Positions 26,161-35,234 of a stretch of 37,878 bases of DNA are shown here, one piece after another. The stretch is from Gammaproteobacteria bacterium. GTDB taxonomy: Bacteria > Pseudomonadota > Gammaproteobacteria > Pseudomonadales > Pseudohongiellaceae. Location of the stretch: the NCBI GenBank assembly GCA_028825335.1, contig JAPKAI010000020.1, positions 1 through 37,878 on the forward strand, read 5' to 3'. Below the pieces are notes generated by a model. That model worked only from the letters and a program-made list of their open reading frames with translations. It was not told where the DNA came from and made no database searches. Both the position numbers and the translations under genes were made by a program. Position 1 is the stretch's first letter. The number at the start of each line of letters is the position of its first letter.

Positions 26161-27189
26161 ATGACAATCTCGGTGAAAATTACAACAAAAATGAGTGCTT
26201 TACTCGTATGTGCCAGCTTATTAACCTTTCCGGTGCAGGCGCAGGACGGCGCGAGACCGGATTTAGAGGGTGTTTGGACCAATACCTCGCTCACGAAACT
26301 CTCTCGCCCAGACGGGGTCGAGACGCTGGTAGTCACGCCAGAAGAGGCCAGAATAATTGCTGCAAACACGCCAATTGCGGGCCTTGAAGGGGGCTTGGAC
26401 GAGGGTGATGGCGTGAACGATACCCCAACCGCTGCCGATGAGGATTTCGGTACCCGTGCCTATAACAATTTCTGGGTAGATCCAGGCGCAAACCTTGCGT
26501 TGATAAAAGGAGATTACCGTACCTCCTACGTCGTAATCCCTGAGAGCGGTCAGGTGCCCCGTCTTCAGAATCCAAATTATGATTTCGAGCGGCGCAATTT
26601 TGGTTCTCGCTACCAGACTGGCTTTGGTGATGCCCGAGGACCTGAGGCAATCCCTAACGCGGAGCGTTGTCTTATAGGTTTTGGGAACAAGGCAGGCCCG
26701 GGCATGATGTCTGCCTTGTATAACAATACCTACCAATTCGTCCAGACCGAAGACTACGTCATGATCCTCGTGGAGATGGTACACGATGCTCGCATAATTC
26801 CGATTTACGATTCGGCGGCAGATGCGCGTGCCAATCGTAGGCCGGTCGTACTAGAACAATGGTTCGGTGATTCCGTAGGATGGTATGAGGATGGTGTGCT
26901 TGTTGTAGAGACAGTGAACATAGATCCTCTGCAGCTCAGCCAGAGCTCGGTGCCGATAACCAAAGAAGGTCATATTATCGAGCGATTCAGTCGATATTCT
27001 GATGACGAAATTTTCTACCAGTTTACCGTAGAGGATAGCAATATTTACAGTCAGCCCTGGACTGCAGAGTTGAGCTTCTACGCGACAGACGACCGGCTCT
27101 ACGAATATGCTTGCCACGAAGGAAACTATTCTATGCCTGGCATACTAGCTGGGGCGCGCAGACTGGAGATGGAAGCGGCTGCGCAATAG
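26161..27189 (+). CDS. Exported protein of unknown function
   Basis: A 342-residue protein with a signal peptide ending near residue 28 (FPVQAQ). The start is supported by AGGAGA 6 bases upstream. The mature protein starts with DLEGVWTNTSLTKLSRP and ends with YEYACHEGNYSMPGILAGAR, a tail I have seen in uncharacterised exported proteins of marine and soil bacteria. The rest is beta-rich (EQWFGDSVGWYEDGVLVVETVN), consistent with a lipocalin-like barrel. Only two cysteines are seen in the mature part (in AERCLIG and YACHE), which could form a disulfide. No catalytic motif is evident. The gene stands alone. Confidence 0.75.
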   Translation: MTISVKITTKMSALLVCASLLTFPVQAQDGARPDLEGVWTNTSLTKLSRPDGVETLVVTPEEARIIAANTPIAGLEGGLDEGDGVNDTPTAADEDFGTRAYNNFWVDPGANLALIKGDYRTSYVVIPESGQVPRLQNPNYDFERRNFGSRYQTGFGDARGPEAIPNAERCLIGFGNKAGPGMMSALYNNTYQFVQTEDYVMILVEMVHDARIIPIYDSAADARANRRPVVLEQWFGDSVGWYEDGVLVVETVNIDPLQLSQSSVPITKEGHIIERFSRYSDDEIFYQFTVEDSNIYSQPWTAELSFYATDDRLYEYACHEGNYSMPGILAGARRLEMEAAAQ

Positions 27190-27373
27190 TCAAACTGAGC
27201 TAAGATAGTTTCCATTGCCTTTGGGGCCAGTCAGAGAAAGTGGTCGTCCCTAAGGGTTGTATTGACGTTATAAGAAATAGAATTCAGTTTCCCGCCAATT
27301 GGTTGCGCGCCATTCTTATTGGCAGGCCCGCCAGCCGCTAATATAACCTCATCTTTTAGACAGAGTGTAATTC

Positions 27374-28552
27374 ATGAGTAAAAGTAAACCCCTCGACGGC
27401 TACAAGGTTGTCGACTTCTCAGCTGTTTTTGCTGGACCCATATGTTCTCGCTTCCTTCGCGATTGCGGCGCTGAAGTGATCAAGGTGGAGAGCCCTGGTG
27501 TTGGAGACCTCACTCGCGGGGTGAATGGAATTACGCCAGTCTTCGCTCACTTTAATGCAGGCAAGCGCAGCATCGCAGTAGATTTGAAGCAGCCAGCTGG
27601 ACAGTCATTGGTCAAACAATTAATAAGCGATGCAGACATCGTGATAGAGAATTTTAGGCCTGGAATAATGGCTAAATTCGGACTGGACTTTGAGAGCCTA
27701 CAACCTGATAACCCCGAACTTGTCTACTGTTCAATCTCTGGATTCGGTCAGAGTGGTCCTCATGTGAACCGCGCAGCGTATGCCCCAATAGTTCATGCTG
27801 CTAGCGGGTTCGACAGTGTGCACGCCCAGTCACAGCAAGGGCCGAACGAAGATGAGGTCATGCGTCCAAGCAATTGGGAGATAATGGTCGCGGATATCCT
27901 TACTGGTAGTTACGCCTTTGGAGCGATTCAGACGGCGCTGCTGGGACGTGAGCGGCAAGGTGGGGGCGGCTATATCGATGTCAGTATGATGGAATCTATG
28001 ATGACGTTAATTCCTGCGCATATACAATCCGCACAGATGGAGCAGCCTGCCCTGATAGGCAGATTCTTCCCAGTCAAGGTGAAGGATGGCTTCGTTATGG
28101 CATGTGTAGTTTCGGACAAGAATTTGGAATGTTTGGCTGCAGCCCTTGGTCGGCCGGATTTGTTAGTGGATCCTCGATTTGTGCGGGGTCCACGAACTGA
28201 AAATTTCTATTTGTTAGCGGAGGAAATCGAGCGTTGGTCTGTCTCGCTTAGCGCTAGCGAATGTGAAGAAGCGTTGAACCGTGCCGGAGTGCCTTGCAGC
28301 TTATATCAGCAGGTCGACGACTTGTTTGCGCACCCTCAAGTAGTGGAACGAAATTCATTTGCCTCTATTTCTGATGACGTACTCGGTGATTTTCTAATTC
28401 AGAATATGCCATTTAAGCTTTCCGGCACGGACAGTGCAGCGGCTTCTTGGGCGGCGAAGCTAGGCGAGCACACCAATGAGATATTGAGCGAATGCTTGCA
28501 TCTTAAACCGGCGGAAATAGGAAAATTGAGATCGGACTCAGTGGTTAGCTAA
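27374..28552 (+). CDS. CaiB/BaiF family III CoA transferase
   Basis: A 392-residue cytosolic enzyme that moves CoA between carboxylic acids through an acyl-aspartyl intermediate. Family motifs are complete: KVVDFSAVFAGPICSRFLRDCGAEVIKVE at residues 11-39, NAGKRSIAVDLK (61-72), DIVIENFRPG (88-97), and the catalytic aspartate D174 in MVADILTGSY. The later part (GVPCSLYQQVDDLFAHPQV) also matches. Substrate pairs in this family are varied (formyl, carnitine, mesaconyl, succinyl). Nothing in the immediate context points to one. The ribosome site is poor. Confidence 0.92.
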   Translation: MSKSKPLDGYKVVDFSAVFAGPICSRFLRDCGAEVIKVESPGVGDLTRGVNGITPVFAHFNAGKRSIAVDLKQPAGQSLVKQLISDADIVIENFRPGIMAKFGLDFESLQPDNPELVYCSISGFGQSGPHVNRAAYAPIVHAASGFDSVHAQSQQGPNEDEVMRPSNWEIMVADILTGSYAFGAIQTALLGRERQGGGGYIDVSMMESMMTLIPAHIQSAQMEQPALIGRFFPVKVKDGFVMACVVSDKNLECLAAALGRPDLLVDPRFVRGPRTENFYLLAEEIERWSVSLSASECEEALNRAGVPCSLYQQVDDLFAHPQVVERNSFASISDDVLGDFLIQNMPFKLSGTDSAAASWAAKLGEHTNEILSECLHLKPAEIGKLRSDSVVS

Positions 28553-28720
28553 GCATTGTGTTGCTGAGCAGGCGAGGCTCGCACTATGGATATTGGCCTC
28601 TAATGACTGCAGGCAGCGACCTGTCGATAATCTTATAGACTATTGCGCTGTAGGACAGCTTTCTGCGGTAACCGACCCTGACAAGCCAGTTCTCATTACT
28701 TACGCCGGTAATTACACTAG

Positions 28721-29029
28721 CCAGTTCTCGTTGAAAATTTCATAGAATACCCAAGGATCTACCCAACAGGGTTTTTGGTTGAGCTAAAGACTGGTGAAGG
28801 CGCTGTCGACATCGATTCGAACAAGAACAGCCGCCTCAATCCCAGGTTCAGCATCGTCCTCGATGAGGAAAAGCAAGCACCCTCGCCACTCATCATCGAT
28901 ACCTCCTCCGAGGGGGGCGATGACTCCGAGCGGACCATCAAACGAGTGTTGGATGAGAATGACTATCCGGTAGATCTAGGGAGAGTGTTTTCTTTTTTCA
29001 AGGAAAAGGGCGACTCGATAGCGGGTTAA
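28721..29029 (+). pseudogene. C-terminal remnant of an HD-GYP c-di-GMP phosphodiesterase gene
   Basis: An open frame after a TAG at 28718-28720 reads VENFIEYPRIYPTGFLVELKTGE, then SRLNPRFSIVLDEEKQ. This matches the C-terminal beta-rich tail of HD-GYP domain proteins (IYPxGxLVELxTGE...NxxxRLxPxxxxxLDxxK). The HD-GYP catalytic domain that should precede it is absent: the 165 bases upstream after the CoA transferase contain stops in all frames and no HD or GYP motif. No start codon fits. The stop overlaps the convergent FAD gene by 4 bases (TTAA). This is therefore a truncated relic. Confidence 0.7.
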
Positions 29030-30018
29030 GCCCTGCGGCGCAAGAGCGTTTGTAATTGCTCTGCGAGTTTTAATCCGCTGAGATAGGCATCCTCGACTCG
29101 GTTTCCTCCGCACCAGTCGCCACACGCAGCAAGAGAGTTTGATTCATCGAGTAGAAAACTCTCTTCACAACTTGTATCTGCCTTGGCATATTTCCAGCGA
29201 TGAATCGCTATAAGCTCGGGTGGCGGCAGCGAATCGCCCAGTAATTTGTCCAATGCTTCCAACATCCGGTGGCGTACATCATCGATGTTACTTTCGAGCT
29301 GAGTCCGCGCCCATGTATTGTCGCTATGAGCCATTAATGAGAAGGAGGGTGGGCGACCCCCCGGTTTGCTGGAATTCGAGGCGACCCAACTAAGGGGTGA
29401 ATTCTTGACCACGGCTGCATCGAAATTTAACTTATGATTGGACTCGTAGCCCAGCATTAAACTGAAGCAGGGAGCGAAGTCGACTGTGCTCAGTTCTGAC
29501 TTATAGGCGAAGCAGTCTGGCAGCAGCTCATTTGCTTGTGGAGCAGGCGATGTGGAAATCACCCAATCGAAATGCCCGAGCTTTTCCCCTGCAGAGTCTT
29601 TAAGTAGCCAGCCCTGTTCGACTGCGTCGATGCTAGCAACCTGAGTATTCAAAGTTACGTTGAGCCCTAGAGCGAGTGTCTTACACAAGCTATTCATACC
29701 TGGCGCGGCAACGTAGTGGGGCTCGAACCATTCTCGCTTGAACGGTTTCTTCTCCGGGTCTAGAGTAAGAATTCGTGGCAGCCAGGCTTGAATCTGATTA
29801 TCTGTCACCCAGTCATTAATAAGGTTCTGAAACTGCTGTGAGCGTGCCGTAAAGAACTGGGCGCCATGATCGAATTGGTAGGAGCCAGCCCTGCGCGTGG
29901 CCATTCGTCCACCGAAGCCCCGCGACTTTTCAAATACGCTTACCTCGGCACTGTCCTGTAACTGCCTAGCGAGGGTAATGCCGGCGATGCCGGCACCGAT
30001 GATAGCGAGGGATTTCAT
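29026..30018 (-). CDS. Renalase-like FAD/NAD(P)-binding oxidoreductase
   Basis: A 330-residue protein starting with the FAD-binding Rossmann loop SLAIIGAGIAGITLARQL (residues 3-20). It is followed by VFEKSRGFGGRMATRR and FDHGAQFFTARS, a set diagnostic of the renalase/amine-oxidase-like group common in bacteria. The C-terminal CGDWCGGNRVEDAYLSGLKLAEQL is the second FAD motif. No signal peptide is present. In other bacteria such proteins oxidise dihydro-NAD(P) isomers or amines. The exact substrate here is unknown. It converges on, and overlaps by 4 bases, the HD-GYP relic. Confidence 0.88.
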   Translation of the reverse strand: MKSLAIIGAGIAGITLARQLQDSAEVSVFEKSRGFGGRMATRRAGSYQFDHGAQFFTARSQQFQNLINDWVTDNQIQAWLPRILTLDPEKKPFKREWFEPHYVAAPGMNSLCKTLALGLNVTLNTQVASIDAVEQGWLLKDSAGEKLGHFDWVISTSPAPQANELLPDCFAYKSELSTVDFAPCFSLMLGYESNHKLNFDAAVVKNSPLSWVASNSSKPGGRPPSFSLMAHSDNTWARTQLESNIDDVRHRMLEALDKLLGDSLPPPELIAIHRWKYAKADTSCEESFLLDESNSLAACGDWCGGNRVEDAYLSGLKLAEQLQTLLRRRA

Positions 30019-30194
30019 TGTAGGTCTGCATTTTTTCCAATTCGAATGGGTATCATACGGCAGATTGACAGACTTGGATGAATGTTTAGCCGATCAGCAA
30101 GCTGGTTTAGCTCAAAGCCGAGTATCGACATATATTTCAATCTGATCTACATTAGGGCTAAAGAATAGCGCCATAAAACGCACAGAGGGGCAGC

Positions 30195-31259
30195 ATGCAT
30201 TTATCTCTAAATGGTCTAAGCAGAACTTTCATTGCTTCGTTGCTCGCTCTAAGTATTTTGATCGTGGTTGATTTAAACGGGCGCTCAACAGCTCAAGCAG
30301 TCTCCGAAAATCCCTATCAGGTAATCTATCACTGGGGTGAACTGCCAGATGGACGAGAGATGGGTGTAGTCACAGGTGTACATCCTGATCCTGATGGAGA
30401 GCATATGTGGATCGTCGAGCGCTGCAGTACAAATCAATGCGCAGGATCCGTCCTTCCACCGATTCACAAATTAGACGCCGACGGTGACGTGGTGAAAAGT
30501 ATAGGAGGCGGATTATTTGCATGGCCTCATGGTTTCGATCTCGATAGTGAAGGTAACCTCTGGGTGACCGAAGGCGCCCCCCGCGGTGATGCCAGAGGCG
30601 CGGATGGCTTCGCCCTAGGGATGGGGCATCAGGTAATAAAATTGAACCAAGATGGCGAGGTATTGATGCGCTTGGGTGAAGCCGGCGTAGCCGGTGATGA
30701 TGGCACTCACTTCAATGGCCCTTCGGCAGTGCAGGTCGCACCCAACGGCGATGTTTGGATCGCTGATGGCCATCGCGGTGGCAATAATCGTGTCCTGAAG
30801 TTCTCTGCCGATGGCAAATTATTGTTGCAGCTCGGCGGCGGTGTCGACTCCCTCAGTCGCGAAGTGAGCAGATTCAATGATCCACATGACTTGAAGATGG
30901 ATTCTCAGGGTAGGCTCTTCGTTGCCGATCGCGGCAATAATCGCATTCAAATATTCGATCAAGAGGGTGAGTTTCTTTCTATATGGACTCAATTCGGTAG
31001 ACCGAGCGGCATGTGGATCGATGCTAACGATAAGATATACGTCGCCGATGGTATGTCGGGTAATCAGTGGAATCCGGGCTGGCAACGTGGCATTCGCATC
31101 GGTGATGCCAAAACTAGCTGGATTACCGATTTCATTCCCGACTATGAAGTGCAAAACGGCAGCGGCATAGAGTTCTTGGCGACGGATGCGCAGGGTAGTA
31201 TCTATGCGGGGCAGGTGGGTCGTCAGCGCTTCGAGAAGTATGTACGAGTCAGGCCGTAA
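30195..31259 (+). CDS. Exported NHL-repeat propeller, PAL-like (first of two)
   Basis: A 354-residue protein with a long signal segment (to about residue 35, TAQA) and six NHL-type blades: FAWPHGFDLDSEGNLWVTEGA, FNGPSAVQVAPNGDVWIADGH, FNDPHDLKMDSQGRLFVADRG, RPSGMWIDANDKIYVADG. The layout resembles the catalytic propeller of peptidyl-alpha-hydroxyglycine amidating lyase (PAL), including histidines in PHG and PHD at blade starts where PAL has zinc ligands. A third ligand is not obvious. Two cysteines (CSTNQC) may form a disulfide. A paralogue with the same blade order lies at 33970-35100. Lyase activity is unproven, and a binding role is equally possible. Confidence 0.85.
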   Translation: MHLSLNGLSRTFIASLLALSILIVVDLNGRSTAQAVSENPYQVIYHWGELPDGREMGVVTGVHPDPDGEHMWIVERCSTNQCAGSVLPPIHKLDADGDVVKSIGGGLFAWPHGFDLDSEGNLWVTEGAPRGDARGADGFALGMGHQVIKLNQDGEVLMRLGEAGVAGDDGTHFNGPSAVQVAPNGDVWIADGHRGGNNRVLKFSADGKLLLQLGGGVDSLSREVSRFNDPHDLKMDSQGRLFVADRGNNRIQIFDQEGEFLSIWTQFGRPSGMWIDANDKIYVADGMSGNQWNPGWQRGIRIGDAKTSWITDFIPDYEVQNGSGIEFLATDAQGSIYAGQVGRQRFEKYVRVRP

Positions 31260-31327
31260 CTGAATTGCGTGTAAACCATTCTCCCAGTAGTTCGTTTTTG
31301 AGTGTAATGATGTCTTTTGAGTCCTGA

Positions 31328-32045
31328 GTTAGTAAAACTAGCATCGTACGCAATCTACGATGGCTAGTTGTTGCTAAATTATTCTCGCTTAGCGCAGCTT
31401 TTGCTGCTGATTTGCTCGAACTTGACTCGCCGTCCACACTTAGTGGATCGACACGTAATGGCAATTACTTGCCTTGGGATCTTCAGATCAACACTCTTCA
31501 GACTGCCAAACCCGCGTCGTTTTTTGCCGCATCGGAATCGATTTCTATTTAGGAATTAATCATATTGGTTTGTTGGTTAAGGAATTCGACACCGTGCTGG
31601 CGTTTTATCAGGGTGTAATCAGATTCAAGCTAGTGAGTCGAGAGACAATTCGAAATAGCTACACGGCTGACAAACTATTTGGGCATGAGGGAATCGAATG
31701 TGAGTTGGCGGTTCTTGAAGCACCTAATGTGCTGTTTGAAATTATCGAGTTCTCGCGCAATCGCTCTAAAACAATCTACCTGTGGGAATATCGTACCCCT
31801 TAACTGCAGAATATATTGGCAAGCGCGGGGTCAGCGATTTCGGATACTCGTTCTCGATAGAAGTTGGAGACATTCAGGCGGAATACTCGCGAATGCAATA
31901 TCTTGGATTTGAGTTTGTCAGTTAGCCTATGCAGCTTGGAGAATTCTGGCGGGCATATGCACACGCTATCGATGGGAGTTTATTTTCACCACGTCAGGCG
32001 GTGAATTCAAACTCTCCCTACTTGGTGTTAAATTTGGAACTCTGA
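31328..32045 (+). pseudogene. Exported glyoxalase/VOC-family protein, broken in several places
   Basis: Three frames join into one protein. Frame one (from 31328, after a TGA, no start codon) reads a signal peptide (WLVVAKLFSLSAAFA) and then DLLELDSPSTLSGSTRNGNY to a TAG at 31550-31552. Frame two continues LGINHIGLLVKEFDTVLAFY, then VLFEIIEF, to a TAA at 31801. Frame three carries on from 31797 with LTAEYIGKRGVSDFGYSF, meets a TAG at 31923-31925, and after it reads FWRAYAHAIDGSLFSPRQAV to a TGA at 32043. INHIGLLV and YAHxIDGxLF are standard halves of a VOC metal-binding fold. The lost start codon, two frameshifts and one stop indicate decay. Confidence 0.75.
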
Positions 32046-32104
32046 ACCTGAATGGCAAGTCTGCGGTAAAATATCAATTTGAGTTAATACAAATAGAGTT
32101 GAAC

Positions 32105-32341
32105 ATGCGTAGAATTTTTCGAAAGTTGTTACTTGCTTACTTACTACATGCAGGCTCTGTATTTGCAGCTGAATTCGCCGACACCACCTTGCTTGCAGAT
32201 TTCCTAAACAATACCTGGGAAGAGCTAGACTAAGACTGGACGCTAGTCACTATACCGGGGGCAGGTCACTGGCCTCATCATGACAAGCCGAGGAAGGTAA
32301 CGAACATGATGAAGGCTTGGTTAGCGTTACAGAGCGATTAG
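32105..32341 (+). pseudogene. Alpha/beta-hydrolase remnant: signal peptide joined to C-terminus
   Basis: An ATG opens a frame with a good signal peptide (FRKLLLAYLLHAGSVFAA) followed by LLADFLNNTWEELD and a TAA at 32231-32233. Without frame change it continues LVTIPGAGHWPHHDKP, then MMKAWLAL, to TAG at 32339-32341. The PGAGHW part is the catalytic-histidine region at the end of epoxide-hydrolase/dehalogenase-type alpha/beta hydrolases, and LNNTW sits just before it in that family. The whole core with nucleophile and acid is missing, so an internal deletion plus a stop is the simplest reading. Confidence 0.65.
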
Positions 32342-32343
32342 GC

Positions 32344-32370
32344 AAAAAAAAGGCTGACAAGGTCAGCCTT
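32344..32370 (-). terminator. Terminator of the fasciclin gene
   Basis: A 9-bp perfect stem (AAGGCTGAC/GTCAGCCTT, loop of 3) with an A-run on the low-coordinate side, which is the U-tract for minus-strand transcripts. It lies 27 bases beyond the fasciclin stop. Confidence 0.88.
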
Positions 32371-32397
32371 AAAGCTTACATGAAAATATACACTAAA

Positions 32398-32883
32398 CTA
32401 GTTCGGTAGAATTACTGCGTCAATAACATGAATCACACCATTGCTGGTTTCGATATCTGCTGTCACAACGTTCGCATTATCGACCATTACGCCATTCATC
32501 GCGTTTACGCTTATAGCACTGCCCTGCACGCTGTCGACTTCCATAGTTTTACCAGCGATATCGGCAGACATAACTTTTCCAGCCACTACATGATAAGTCA
32601 GCACGGCCACTAGCTGATCTTTGTTTTCAGGTTTCAGCAAGTTTTCCACTGTGCCCTCAGGTAGTGCGGCGAATGCTGCATCTGTAGGTGCAAAGACAGT
32701 GAATGGACCTTCGCTTTTTAGTGTGTCGACGAGGCCTGCTGCTTGAACTGCTGCGACAAGTGTCGAGAATTGCCCGGCAGCGATAGCTGTGTCGACTATG
32801 TCATCCGCCTTGGCACTAACACTGGCAAGAGCGAGGGGCAGGAGAGCGACAACTGTAAGAAGGTTTCTTTTGAAAATGTTCAT
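32398..32883 (-). CDS. Exported single-domain fasciclin (FAS1) protein
   Basis: A 161-residue protein: signal peptide to about residue 26 (ASVSAKA), then one complete FAS1 domain. The H1 box is [17 protein letters not shown], the YH motif is [12 protein letters not shown], and the H2 box is [17 protein letters not shown]1 proteins act in cell adhesion or as small secreted surface proteins. A GGAG ribosome site precedes the ATG and a terminator follows, so it is a single-gene transcript. Confidence 0.95.
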   Translation of the reverse strand: MNIFKRNLLTVVALLPLALASVSAKADDIVDTAIAAGQFSTLVAAVQAAGLVDTLKSEGPFTVFAPTDAAFAALPEGTVENLLKPENKDQLVAVLTYHVVAGKVMSADIAGKTMEVDSVQGSAISVNAMNGVMVDNANVVTADIETSNGVIHVIDAVILPN

Positions 32884-33065
32884 AACTACTCCGAAAAATT
32901 TTTAAATTGAATTGATAGAATCCATAGCAACGAATCAAAGTCGCCTTCGGATCACCGCAAATAAATATAAATTGATGTTAGTGGGGAAAGTGCAAAGTTA
33001 TTGAACCAGATTGCTCGAGGTTACGTAATACTCTTATAGCACCTATAATTAAATTGATAATTGGA

Positions 33066-33707
33066 ATGTTCAAAATGAAATTTCTACTCACACAGGCACT
33101 ACTTGTATTGGGGATCGCCTTCAGTTCATTCGCAGTTGCTATTGAAAAGCCTGAGTACGAAGTCCTGTTTGTTGATGGAGCGGTTGAGTATCGCCGTTAT
33201 GAATCTTTCATAGTTGCAGAGACTGAAATTGTCGATGTGGAAAGTTGGAAGGATGCCTCCAACGAAGGTTTTAGGCGTCTCTTCAACTACATAACAGGCG
33301 ACAATAACGGCGAGGCAAAGATCGCGATGACTGCGCCGGTCCAGCAGAGCAAAATTCAGGCAGAAGATGTGCGCATTAATCAGGCCGAGCCTTTGGAGGT
33401 AGGAGCGGGATGGAAGGTCGGCTTCATGCTCCCCTCGAGTTATTCGATGATCGACGCGCCAATGCCTGAAGATGAAAGAATCACTATTCGCATGGTGCCC
33501 GAGAAGCTCGTGGCGGCGATTCGTTACTCGGGTCGGTGGACTACTAGAAATTTTGATAAGTATGAATCACGATTGATGGGGGCGTTATCGGAGGAAAATA
33601 TAGAAATCCTCGGAGAACCCGAAACTGCGTTCTACAACCCACCATTTGTTCCGCCATTCATGCGGCGCAATGAAATTTTGGTAGAGGTATCAAGACACCC
33701 GAAATAG
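33066..33707 (+). CDS. Exported SOUL heme-binding family protein
   Basis: A 213-residue protein (from ATG 33066; an ATG at 33075 is equally possible) with signal peptide ending near FAVA-IE. The SOUL/HBP pattern is clear: PEYEVLFVDGAVEYRRYESF, then FRRLFNYITGDNNGEAKIAMTAPV, and RMVPEKLVAAIRYSGRWTTRNF. Relatives bind heme or tetrapyrroles weakly. The exported form is common in Gammaproteobacteria. A hairpin without a T-run lies just after the stop. It stands alone between the fasciclin gene and the second NHL gene. Confidence 0.92.
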   Translation: MFKMKFLLTQALLVLGIAFSSFAVAIEKPEYEVLFVDGAVEYRRYESFIVAETEIVDVESWKDASNEGFRRLFNYITGDNNGEAKIAMTAPVQQSKIQAEDVRINQAEPLEVGAGWKVGFMLPSSYSMIDAPMPEDERITIRMVPEKLVAAIRYSGRWTTRNFDKYESRLMGALSEENIEILGEPETAFYNPPFVPPFMRRNEILVEVSRHPK

Positions 33708-33969
33708 TCTTTAACGTGAGACCAGCTTAAGTACCGGCTCACGATTAAAAAACGGACCCAAAAAGCGGAATAATGCAAGCGCGGCACAGAAATATGTTAG
33801 TGCTTACTAACTATTCCCAGTATTGAAATCAGGGGCTGACCCTGTGCTATGCCAATCACCTTGTTTTTCTCCTTTGCTGACAGCGCAACCAGTGGACTTA
33901 GGGTGGGATAGCTTTTATTCTCTGAGGTAGTACTTCTAATCAAAACAACAAAATATTCAGGGAGCATCC

Positions 33970-35100
33970 ATGACTTCATTGTCTCTATCACCACTATCCA
34001 AATTTACGCTATTCGCTTGCGTATCTGCGGTGCTAACCGGCTGCGGAAGTGCCGGCAATCCTATCTCGGGCGAGGGCCTGCCTAATCCGGCACCTAACGT
34101 TACCCAGAATTGGGGCGACCTGCCCGCTGGAAGAAACTGGGGTTCAACGGCAGGTATCGACATCGATCCTAATGACGGACATATCTGGGCCTATGAGCGC
34201 TGCGGCGCAGGCACATTCGGTGGCGGCACTCCCATCAACTGCGACACGAACCCAGTCGATCCAATATTCAAATTCGATCGCAACACTGGTGCAGTGTTAG
34301 CGAATTTCGGCGGTGGCGTCATGATGACTCCCCACGGTATTCATGCTGCAGCTGACGGTAGCGTCTGGGTAACTGACTTCGCGACAAATTCAGATGGCAC
34401 CAAGGGCCAGCAAGTGCATAAGTTCAGCGCCGACGGTGAATTGCTGATGAGTCTTGGCACAGCGGGCTCGGCAGGTAGTGGCGCAAATCAATTCAATCAG
34501 CCTAACGATGTGATCGTAGGCCCGGATGGAAGTATCTATGTCTCCGATGGGCACAATGGCCAGGGCATGACTAGCGATCAGGCTATGATCGATGGTCGCG
34601 CTGAAGGCAGTACGGCTAGAATCATTAAGTTCTCTCCCGACGGCATGCGCCTTAAAGAATGGGGTAGCATCGGCGTCAGGCACGGCGAATTCCGCACGCC
34701 ACACGCGATGGAGTTTGATTCGCAGGGTCGTCTCTGGGTTGCCGATCGAGGTAATCATCGTCTCGAAATATTCGACCAAGAAGGTAACTATTTAGAGTCG
34801 CGGTACATGTATGGTCGCATCAGCGGCTTGTTCATCACAGCTGATGATATGGTCTACGCGATCGACTCCGAGTCAAGCCCGACTGGCCACGTAGGCTGGA
34901 GAAACGGGGTGCGTATTGGGCCTTTGAACGAAGATCGAATCGTTGGCTTCATTCAGCCATTTGAGCGCGACAATCGGGTCTATCAAGGAACGGCAGGCGA
35001 AGGTATAGCTGTTGATGCAGATGGCAACGTCTACGCGGCAGAGGGGCCAAACTCACTATCGCAGGCAGGTGGTGCGTTTACTAAGTACTCGGTACGTTAG
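33970..35100 (+). CDS. NHL-repeat propeller lipoprotein, PAL-like (second of two)
   Basis: A 376-residue protein with a lipobox LTGC (about residues 22-25) after a hydrophobic signal, so likely an outer-membrane lipoprotein. Blades match the first NHL protein at 30195 in order and wording: MTPHGIHAAADGSVWVTDF, FNQPNDVIVGPDGSIYVSDGH, FRTPHAMEFDSQGRLWVADRG, GRISGLFITADDMVYAID, GEGIAVDADGNVYAAEG. The PHG and PHA histidines again sit at PAL-like zinc positions. A GGGAG site precedes the start and a strong terminator follows the stop. The shared opening W-G-(D/E)-LP-x-GR with the first NHL protein shows they are paralogues. Confidence 0.87.
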   Translation: MTSLSLSPLSKFTLFACVSAVLTGCGSAGNPISGEGLPNPAPNVTQNWGDLPAGRNWGSTAGIDIDPNDGHIWAYERCGAGTFGGGTPINCDTNPVDPIFKFDRNTGAVLANFGGGVMMTPHGIHAAADGSVWVTDFATNSDGTKGQQVHKFSADGELLMSLGTAGSAGSGANQFNQPNDVIVGPDGSIYVSDGHNGQGMTSDQAMIDGRAEGSTARIIKFSPDGMRLKEWGSIGVRHGEFRTPHAMEFDSQGRLWVADRGNHRLEIFDQEGNYLESRYMYGRISGLFITADDMVYAIDSESSPTGHVGWRNGVRIGPLNEDRIVGFIQPFERDNRVYQGTAGEGIAVDADGNVYAAEGPNSLSQAGGAFTKYSVR

Positions 35101-35127
35101 TAGTTAAGTGCTCGATCGCTAGATACT

Positions 35128-35160
35128 AAAAAGGCCAGAGGGATTCCCTCTGGCCTTTTT
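35128..35160 (+). terminator. Terminator of the second NHL gene
   Basis: A perfect 10-bp stem (GGCCAGAGGG/CCCTCTGGCC, loop ATT) with flanking A5 and T5, 28 bases after the stop. Confidence 0.93.
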
Positions 35161-35234
35161 AGTTTGCTCTTTTAACTCTCTGTTGTCTGCCCGCTTATCC
35201 ACAACAAATTGCGGTTCGCAAATATCTTGTTTGA

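Noticed and set aside
26263-26784. A 173-codon minus-strand open frame
   Set aside because: It lies entirely inside the 342-residue exported protein gene, which has a signal peptide and ribosome site. The minus frame has neither.
33715-33743. Hairpin CGTGAG(A)CC ... GGCTCACG after the SOUL gene
   Set aside because: One bulge, a 12-base loop and an A-run rather than a T-run on the transcript side make it doubtful as a terminator.
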